IMG/VR virus record: IMGVR_UViG_3300046007_007096
Coordinates: 1 to 30,259 of that record
Length of the DNA stretch: 30,259 nt
Direction: 5' to 3' (one strand)
Origin: a virus
In this document: positions 22,019 to 27,493 of the stretch, piece after piece
Layout: every line of letters begins with the position of its first letter
Position numbering within the stretch: position 1 is the stretch's first letter
Made by a program: the position numbers and the translations under genes
The notes under the pieces: generated by a model
The model's input: only the letters and a program-made list of their open reading frames with translations
The model's database searches: none
Told to the model about the DNA's origin: nothing

Positions 22019-22033
22019 TGTACTACATTTGCA
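22019..22033 (+). promoter_or_regulatory. Promoter with overlapping TGTACTACA palindrome
   Basis: The -7 box TACATTTG (22024-22031) overlaps TGTACTACA (22019-22027). The sequence TTGTACTACATTTGC differs from that at 11484-11498 by one base in the middle of the palindrome. It drives the three small genes downstream. Confidence 0.65.
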
Positions 22034-22052
22034 AATAATAACAATTAAAAAG

Positions 22053-22109
22053 ATGAAAAAATCTAACCAAAAAGGGGTTCAAGTAACTTTGAAGGAGGAA
22101 AAACCATGA
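22053..22109 (+). CDS. 18-residue leader peptide, possible
   Basis: ATG 22053 to TGA 22107-22109, beginning MKKSNQKGVQ and ending in an ATGA overlap with the next start. It lies 22 bases after a good promoter. A purine-rich AAGGAGG inside it forms a Shine-Dalgarno for the next gene, so its translation could couple to that gene. Too short to call a functional protein. Confidence 0.35.
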   Translation: MKKSNQKGVQVTLKEEKP

Positions 22110-22249
22110 CCACCAAACAACCAAGAACCAAACGCATCCAAGTACGATGCCAACCTTGCCACTATGAGCAGATATTGAAGGTCGCGAAGATTGAAAGGGA
22201 TAGGCTGGAGAAGGAACAAATCATTAAAAAGGAGGTGGAAAATGGATAG
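22106..22249 (+). CDS. Small basic coiled-coil protein with CxxC
   Basis: A 47-residue protein, basic at the N-terminus (TTKQPRTKRIQ), with RCQPC and then a charged helix (ERDRLEKEQIIKKEVE). It follows a strong Shine-Dalgarno, AAGGAGG seven to eight bases before the ATG, unusual in this genome. Its stop overlaps the next gene by eight bases. Function unknown. Confidence 0.5.
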   Translation: MTTKQPRTKRIQVRCQPCHYEQILKVAKIERDRLEKEQIIKKEVENG

Positions 22250-22472
22250 TTCTTATAAACTCTTGTTAGGCATTTACATTGCAATTGGGTTTTTGATTTT
22301 GATGTGGATAGGAACTCTTTCCACAAAGAACCACTCGCAGCCAAAGCCAATCATAAACAACCAAATCCCAGTCGGCTACAACCTCGGTAAAGTTGGAAAG
22401 GATTCAGTCCTGACAATTAAGGGGCAGTTTGTAAGGCAGGTAGGTGATAGGGTTTATGTGAAGGTGAAGTAA
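22242..22472 (+). CDS. Small membrane-anchored protein
   Basis: A 76-residue protein. I place the start at the ATG at 22242, which follows AAGGAGGTGG at a good distance; the frame is open back to 22191. It has one N-terminal membrane helix (LLLGIYIAIGFLILMWIG) and a C-terminal beta-rich domain (PVGYNLGKVGKDSVLTIKGQ followed by RVYVKVK). The topology is probably N-in with the domain in the periplasm. No family is recognised. Confidence 0.65.
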   Translation: MDSSYKLLLGIYIAIGFLILMWIGTLSTKNHSQPKPIINNQIPVGYNLGKVGKDSVLTIKGQFVRQVGDRVYVKVK

Positions 22473-22517
22473 CGTTTTTGGGGCAGAGGCAGTAAGCGAT
22501 TTTACAGATAAAAGTTT

Positions 22518-22554
22518 ATTTGTAATTTACAAATGGATTTCATATTAAAATATG
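22518..22554. promoter_or_regulatory. Two adjacent inverted repeats
   Basis: ATTTGTA/TACAAAT (22518-22524 and 22528-22534, ATT between) is followed seven bases later by CATATT/AATATG (22541-22546 and 22549-22554, AA between). Both are perfect. They lie in the noncoding region between the last early gene and the terminator. They may be protein-binding sites or RNA hairpins. Otherwise 22473-22629 holds no supported gene. Confidence 0.4.
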
Positions 22555-22629
22555 CATTATGGCTTAAAGGTTACTAAATGCACAATATAATAATCATTAC
22601 AATAGGAGGAAATTAGGTAAACAGGACAT

Positions 22630-22661
22630 AGCCACTTTAATCGGTGGCTTTTGTTTTTTTT
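22630..22661 (+). terminator. Rho-independent terminator of the early unit
   Basis: AGCCAC (22630-22635) pairs with GTGGCT (22644-22649) around an eight-base loop, followed by a TTTTGTTTTTTTT tract. It lies just ahead of the late promoter box, so it should insulate late from early transcription. Confidence 0.87.
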
Positions 22662-22662
22662 G

Positions 22663-22672
22663 TATATTTGCA
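22663..22672 (+). promoter_or_regulatory. Late promoter box TATATTTGCA
   Basis: A TAnnTTTGCA match overlapping the end of the terminator T-run and 25 bases ahead of the small terminase candidate. It is well placed to start the late unit. No convincing -33 element: the only TTTG nearby is nine bases upstream. Confidence 0.65.
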
Positions 22673-22696
22673 AAAAACTATTGTAGATTTGATAGA

Positions 22697-22969
22697 ATGG
22701 CAAATTTAACAGGGCAAAAGTTCGGAGGAAGAACAAAAGGAACCCCGAATGCCGACAATAAACCAATAAAGGAAAAGTTTAATCAACTAATGGATGGTTA
22801 CTCAATTGAGCAAATGAAAATAGACCTTATGGCTATTGAAAAACCTGAAGAAAGATTAAAAATTATAATTGGACTTGCTGAGTATTTCCTTCCCAAAATG
22901 GCAAGAGTTGAATTGACCGGTGAAAATGGTAACGCAATTGAATATAAGTTATCCCTAAACCTTGGCTAA
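22697..22969 (+). CDS. Terminase small subunit candidate
   Basis: A 90-residue protein directly upstream of TerL. The N-terminus (GQKFGGRTKGTPNADNKPI) is the GRPKGTPN-type basic motif often found in small proteins next to Bacteroidota-phage large terminases. The C-terminal part (MDLMAIEKPEERLKIIIGLA region) is helical, as expected of a small terminase or an accessory packaging factor. It overlaps the TerL start by eight bases. Role inferred from position and motif. Confidence 0.6.
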   Translation: MANLTGQKFGGRTKGTPNADNKPIKEKFNQLMDGYSIEQMKIDLMAIEKPEERLKIIIGLAEYFLPKMARVELTGENGNAIEYKLSLNLG

Positions 22970-24182
22970 GATAAGCTACACTAGGCCGTTTTTGTATAAT
23001 TACCAAAGGGCTATTCTTAACTCCTCGGCAAGATATACAGTAACCGAGGCGGCAACTAAGGTAGGTAAGACCGCATCACACATTGTTTGGCTATTCGAGC
23101 AAGCATTAACATTAAAGATTAATCAGAGGGTTTGGTGGATAGCACCTACGATTGGACAGGCTAAAATTGCTTATGATCGAATGAAGGTCCAAATCACCGA
23201 CAGATCGGTATTTACTTCAAACGAAACCCATCGAACAATAACTTTAATAACAGGTGGAATAATTGAATTCAAAACGGCAGAGAAACCCGATAACCTCTAT
23301 GGCGATGACGTGTATGCAGCCGTTTTCGATGAGTTCACTAGGGCAAGGGAAGAGGCTTGGTATGCCTTGCGGTCAACCTTAACGGCAACAAGCGGAAAGT
23401 GTAAGTTCATTGGTAACGTAAAGGGGAAAAAGAATTGGGGCCACAAAATGGCAATGAAGGCTAAGGCGGGTGAACCGAATTTCGAATATTTCAAAATAAC
23501 GGCTTATGATGCCGCAAATGAAGGGATGAAAACCAAGGATGGGAGGCCGTTTATTGAAGAGATTGAAGACGCTAAAAGGGAACTACCCGAAGCTGTTTTC
23601 AATGAACTTTACTTGGCAATACCGAACGAAGATGGAAGCAATCCTTTTGGTATTGATTACATTAGGCGGTGCGTTAAAGAATATCAATTCAGCGAAGTAG
23701 ATTCTTATGGCATTGACTTAGCCAAGTCCTTCGATTATGCCGTAATTTGCGGCCTTGACAAACAAAGTAGAGTAAGCAAATTGGATAGGTGGCAAAGCGA
23801 TTGGGGCAGCACAAAAAGGCGAATCCTTGAAACCATTGGAAACAAACAAGCAACGATTGACAGCACCGGAGTGGGTGATCCAATCGTTGAAGAACTGCAA
23901 ACAACTAGACCAAATATAACAGGGCTAAAGTTTAGCCAAACAAGTAAGCAGCAGTTGATGGAGGGTTTGGCCGTTGCAATCCAAAACCAAGAAATATCGA
24001 TTCATCCTTCAATGACTTGGTTGATTGACGAATTGGAATCGTTTGAGTTTCTATACACCAGGACAGGAGTAAAGTATTCAGCACCTGAAGGGATGCACGA
24101 CGATGGGGTTTGCGCATTGGCATTGGCCTATAAGCAGAAACGAGAAGTAGTTAAGAAAGGGAAAGTTTTAATGTGGGCTTAA
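22962..24182 (+). CDS. terL: Terminase large subunit
   Basis: A 406-residue packaging ATPase-nuclease. The ATPase has Walker A ATKVGKT (31-37) and Walker B VFDEF (121-125), with GNVKG near 151-155 as the coupling motif. The nuclease has Asp252 in GIDLAKSFDYAV, Asp300 in IDSTGVGDP and Asp380/381 in HDDGVCALALA. It lacks any upstream ATG; the frame is closed by a stop two codons before the TTG at 22962, so TTG is almost certainly the start. It overlaps the previous gene by eight bases. Catalytic residues are complete. Confidence 0.93.
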   Translation: MAKISYTRPFLYNYQRAILNSSARYTVTEAATKVGKTASHIVWLFEQALTLKINQRVWWIAPTIGQAKIAYDRMKVQITDRSVFTSNETHRTITLITGGIIEFKTAEKPDNLYGDDVYAAVFDEFTRAREEAWYALRSTLTATSGKCKFIGNVKGKKNWGHKMAMKAKAGEPNFEYFKITAYDAANEGMKTKDGRPFIEEIEDAKRELPEAVFNELYLAIPNEDGSNPFGIDYIRRCVKEYQFSEVDSYGIDLAKSFDYAVICGLDKQSRVSKLDRWQSDWGSTKRRILETIGNKQATIDSTGVGDPIVEELQTTRPNITGLKFSQTSKQQLMEGLAVAIQNQEISIHPSMTWLIDELESFEFLYTRTGVKYSAPEGMHDDGVCALALAYKQKREVVKKGKVLMWA

Positions 24183-24187
24183 TGCCT

Positions 24188-24197
24188 TATATTTGCA
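24188..24197 (+). promoter_or_regulatory. Promoter box TATATTTGCA before the tail genes
   Basis: A full TAnnTTTGCA match six bases after the TerL stop. The following leader (about 33 bases) is A-rich. It would boost expression of the tail module. No -33 box is evident. Confidence 0.62.
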
Positions 24198-24230
24198 CAT
24201 AATTCAAATAAGAATTAATAATTTTGCACC

Positions 24231-24968
24231 ATGCAGTATTTCAGCATAACAACCCCAACAGGCAAAAAACAGATAAGTCTTCCATCAAGTTGGGCTGAAG
24301 TTACTTTGGCACAATTTCAAAGAATCGTTGCATTAAAAGATTTCAAAGAAGACGAGCAAAAGGCAATTGAATTATCAATTTTGTCGAGCGAAGATGTTGA
24401 ATTCATAAAATCACTACCGAAGTCAATCGTTGAACAAATGCTATCACATGTTGGTATGTTTTTGAATTTTCAAAGCGATTGGGATGAGGTAAAAGAATTC
24501 TCACACAACGGAACCGATTACTATTTTCCCGATTGGACCTATAACGAGATGACCTGGGGAGAGTGGATGGATGCGCAGACAATAAAGGCAATCAAAACTG
24601 AGATTGAAAATAACACATTTGAAAACGCCCACTTGCTTATGGCGGTTCTTTGCAGGAAAAAAGGCTTTCCCGTTTATAACTCGGATGAAGTGCAAGCGGT
24701 TGCAGAAGATTTCAAAACCTTACCGATGGACTTAGTGTTTCGGTTCGTTTCTTTTTTTTTGCAGCAGAGGAAAAACTGGTTGAAGAGTTTGGGTATTTTT
24801 TCAACCCTCCTATCAGGGGAGCAAACAAAGGAATCGACCACCTCACAAGGTTCGGATATTATGGATCGTTTGTCGACCTTGTTAGTTTCGGCGGGTTTTC
24901 CATTGCAGGACTTACAGCAAATCAGGCAGTTGAACGAGCAAAACTTAGAGAATGCCTTACCTACTTAG
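24231..24968 (+). CDS. Tail assembly chaperone candidate (short, frame-0 product)
   Basis: A 245-residue protein. It begins FSITTPTGKKQISLPSSW and is helical with Trp-rich loops (YYFPDWTYNEMTWGEWMD). A hydrophobic helix MDLVFRFVSFFL ends in nine T residues (24752-24760), where a -1 shift opens a different 92-codon tail. Tail assembly chaperones of many siphoviruses are made in two lengths by such a shift and lie upstream of the tape measure gene, as here, though with four genes between. The frame-0 tail (Ser/Thr/Gln-rich) looks less protein-like than the shifted one. Function inferred from the shift and position. Confidence 0.6.
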   Translation: MQYFSITTPTGKKQISLPSSWAEVTLAQFQRIVALKDFKEDEQKAIELSILSSEDVEFIKSLPKSIVEQMLSHVGMFLNFQSDWDEVKEFSHNGTDYYFPDWTYNEMTWGEWMDAQTIKAIKTEIENNTFENAHLLMAVLCRKKGFPVYNSDEVQAVAEDFKTLPMDLVFRFVSFFLQQRKNWLKSLGIFSTLLSGEQTKESTTSQGSDIMDRLSTLLVSAGFPLQDLQQIRQLNEQNLENALPT

Positions 24969-25036
24969 CCTATAAGAACGCACAGACTGCATTTAACCAA
25001 GCCAACGAACCTGAACCAATAAAAGCAAACCCATGA
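24758..25036 (+). CDS. C-terminal part reached by -1 frameshift at T9
   Basis: From the slippery run (frame-0 codons TTT TTT at 24753-24758, then TTT GCA in the -1 frame) the shifted frame is open for 92 codons. It includes AAEEKLVEEFGYFFNPPIRG, then HLTRFGYYGSFVDLVSFGGF and a C-terminal helix. Its TGA (25034-25036) overlaps the next ATG (25033) as ATGA, as if this were the real end of the gene. The full shifted product would be 268 residues. A missing T in a homopolymer would give the same picture and cannot be excluded. Confidence 0.65.
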   Translation, partial: FAAEEKLVEEFGYFFNPPIRGANKGIDHLTRFGYYGSFVDLVSFGGFSIAGLTANQAVERAKLRECLTYLAYKNAQTAFNQANEPEPIKANP

Positions 25037-25488
25037 CAATAGCACAGTTAAGAGATAAAATAAAAACTTCTATTCTAGGGGTTACACTTCAATCGCCGTT
25101 TGCTTCTTATGACTACATGGAAGGTTATCTGTTTGATATGAATACGCAGCATGATAGGGTTAATCCTTTGTGTATTATGAACATAATTAAGTCAACCAAT
25201 GACAGGATAAGACCGTTTACCGACCACGTTATTAGGCTTAACTTCATCTATAACGTTACAGAGGCAATGCAAACTGAAACATTGGCCGATTCACAAGATT
25301 ATTTGCATACACTTTTCAGCAAGTACGATACAGACATTAATGCTACTTTGATAGCAATATTTGCCAATGATGATTTGAATTGCAAATCTTCAATAACTAG
25401 AACACGAAGCCCCTATAATAGCACTCAGAGGCTATGGTTGATTCAGGTTGAATTTACACTTAACACCGCCTCAGAATGTTTACTATAA
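25033..25488 (+). CDS. Tail completion/terminator-like protein, putative
   Basis: A 151-residue alpha/beta protein starting within the ATGA overlap with the shifted frame. TIAQLRDKIKTSILG is an N-terminal helix; FIYNVTEAMQTETLADSQDYLHTLF and a final strand (RLWLIQVEFTLNTA) follow. Proteins with this layout (helix, strands, long helix, strand) in this position are usually tail terminators or neck proteins. It overlaps the next gene by 13 bases. The assignment is by position and predicted secondary structure. Confidence 0.5.
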   Translation: MTIAQLRDKIKTSILGVTLQSPFASYDYMEGYLFDMNTQHDRVNPLCIMNIIKSTNDRIRPFTDHVIRLNFIYNVTEAMQTETLADSQDYLHTLFSKYDTDINATLIAIFANDDLNCKSSITRTRSPYNSTQRLWLIQVEFTLNTASECLL

Positions 25489-25949
25489 CCGATGAACTTC
25501 AAGCTATTGGAAATAACCTTACTCAACGGATTAAGGACGAGTTGACTGCACAAGGACACGTTGCTACCGGTGGACTTCTTAATTCAATCAGGGCAGATGT
25601 TAGCGGTGCAGCGATAAAAGGTTTTGCTGAGGATTATTCTGTATTTGTGAACAACAGAAGCAGACCACATGGTTTTAATCGGCAAGGGATTGAAAATTTA
25701 AAAGCATGGCTAAGAGTAAAAGGTATAAGCCAAGATGCACTATGGCCGATAATTAAAACCATTCAGAAACAAGGAACACCAACATCGGGCAGTTACCGAT
25801 TTTCAAAGAACGGACGAAGAACCGATTTTGTTAGCCACGTTTTAAACGAAAAAAGGGAAGAACTTACTAAAGATGTAAACGAAAAATTACTTAATGCACT
25901 AGGTCGTTCGATTTCTGATATATTAGACAAACAAAAGATTCTAAGATAA
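25476..25949 (+). CDS. HK97 gp10-like neck/tail completion protein, putative
   Basis: A 157-residue protein. The N-terminus (ELQAIGNNLTQRIKDEL) is an amphipathic helix, and VATGGLLNSIRADVSG is the TG.L..SI pattern of the HK97 gp10/minor tail family, which joins tail to head. The rest is basic, with FNRQGIENLKAWLRVKGI and the charged KNGRRTDFVSHVLNEKREEL. It overlaps its neighbours by 13 bases and 1 base. The pattern supports the family moderately well. Confidence 0.6.
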   Translation: MFTITDELQAIGNNLTQRIKDELTAQGHVATGGLLNSIRADVSGAAIKGFAEDYSVFVNNRSRPHGFNRQGIENLKAWLRVKGISQDALWPIIKTIQKQGTPTSGSYRFSKNGRRTDFVSHVLNEKREELTKDVNEKLLNALGRSISDILDKQKILR

Positions 25950-27493
25950 TGGCAATTACAATCACTCAACAGCCCGATGATAATGCACACTTTTCGGCTT
26001 TTCATCCACTCCCCATTGTTTGTACATCAAACAGAAGCGGCATAGTTAATATTAAGTGCATAGTGGTTGACGAGGATACGTCTGTTACTTATGCAACCAT
26101 TAGGAAACCTCTTGACATTGGAACAAGCGATACATTCACAATTGACATTTATCCAATTCTTATTTCAATAGTTGGGTTTGATGACCCATTATTCGGCAAT
26201 CATCAAATATGCACCAATTCGAGTAAAAGGATTTCAGTTTATTTGACTGAAGAATATTTGAGTGGCGGGTTAATTGTAACCGGTTCATTCGAGCAATCTC
26301 ATATCTTCTACGTTCACAATTCAGCGGTTTATAATTTCGATCAATCAATCAATGGATTTTTTGCAGACATTCTGAATATTAGCTATGATGCTATGATTCC
26401 AATTGGGCCAAGCGATAACTTTTTTATTCAAGCAATTAAGACCGGGGACTTTGATAAGTTAAAGGTCAATGTAGTCTATGATGATGGTACGACCAATTCA
26501 TTTACAAGCACAATTCCTTGGTCAACAAATGAGAGGTGGAATATTTCCTGCGGAACTCATTTCATAGTCAATATTATGGGAGCGAATAGCAATATCGCTT
26601 CTTACTCAGTTGGTATAGCCGATTCTGGCAATGTTATAGTAAGCGAGTTGTATTATTTCAAGGTTGATTATTCTTGTTCAATTACAGAAGAAAGAATCGC
26701 TTATTTAAACCAACGAGGTGCATTTAATTATTTCACATTTAAGACAAAACAGATTATAGAATTCGATACAGAAAAAGAACTTTGGTCGAGGAAAAAGTAT
26801 ATCGGTTCCGGTTACTCGTTTCAAACCAATTATGCAGAAAGTGGACTATTCAAAGATAAATCAATTGAAATAAATAGAATTGAATCAAGACCTTTATCAC
26901 CACAATTGGCCTACTTCCTTCGTGAATTGCTTCAATCTAAGGCGGTATTTCTTGAAACTTATTATTCAATTCAAGGTACAACCGGTTCCAATTTAGTAGT
27001 TAATGGTGGATTTGCTTCGCCTTCAAATTGGGCCACGAGCATCGACCCTTGGGCTACGATGACAATAGCAAGCAATAAATTAAATGTAGCTGATACTACA
27101 ACAGGTAACGCCATTGGACTACTTACGCAATCAGGAATTTTGACGATTGGAAAAACATACAAAATAACTGCAAAAGTTACCAACAATAATAATGTGGAGA
27201 TAAATATTGATGGGGCGCAATTGGCAAACCTTGGAGTAAATGGGAACAACCTATACACCTACTTTACGGCTTCATCAGTTGACTTGGTAATTGAATTTAA
27301 TTGCGGTTCTGCACCTGCGGGAGTTGATTTTGACAATGTTACTGTCTATGAAGCAGCCGACTATCAAGGCACTATTCACGAACCTATCCTTATCAATGAT
27401 GGTAAGTTTACATTGATAGACCAAATTAAGCGGGAAAACAAACTTTCGATTTCATTCACCAAAGCAAATAAAAACTACAATGGTATTGGTTGA
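25949..27493 (+). CDS. Distal tail-like protein with carbohydrate-binding-like insert
   Basis: A 514-residue beta-rich virion protein, sharing one base with the previous stop. The first ~300 residues are repeated beta modules; about 250-320 contains RGAFNYFTFKTKQIIEFD and KELWSRKKYIGSGYSF, typical of tail tip proteins in Bacteroidota phages. Then comes a separate domain: NLVVNGGFASPSNWATS, a jelly-roll run of strands, and GVDFDNVTVYEA, the pattern of family 4/9 carbohydrate-binding modules. The scaffold resumes with GTIHEPILINDGKFTLIDQI. So the module is inserted near the C-terminus, and probably binds a host surface sugar. Confidence 0.65.
   Translation: MAITITQQPDDNAHFSAFHPLPIVCTSNRSGIVNIKCIVVDEDTSVTYATIRKPLDIGTSDTFTIDIYPILISIVGFDDPLFGNHQICTNSSKRISVYLTEEYLSGGLIVTGSFEQSHIFYVHNSAVYNFDQSINGFFADILNISYDAMIPIGPSDNFFIQAIKTGDFDKLKVNVVYDDGTTNSFTSTIPWSTNERWNISCGTHFIVNIMGANSNIASYSVGIADSGNVIVSELYYFKVDYSCSITEERIAYLNQRGAFNYFTFKTKQIIEFDTEKELWSRKKYIGSGYSFQTNYAESGLFKDKSIEINRIESRPLSPQLAYFLRELLQSKAVFLETYYSIQGTTGSNLVVNGGFASPSNWATSIDPWATMTIASNKLNVADTTTGNAIGLLTQSGILTIGKTYKITAKVTNNNNVEINIDGAQLANLGVNGNNLYTYFTASSVDLVIEFNCGSAPAGVDFDNVTVYEAADYQGTIHEPILINDGKFTLIDQIKRENKLSISFTKANKNYNGIG

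Noticed and set aside
22480-22560. tRNA gene
   Set aside because: No cloverleaf with a T-loop GTTCGA-type sequence could be drawn; the pairings are simple inverted repeats.
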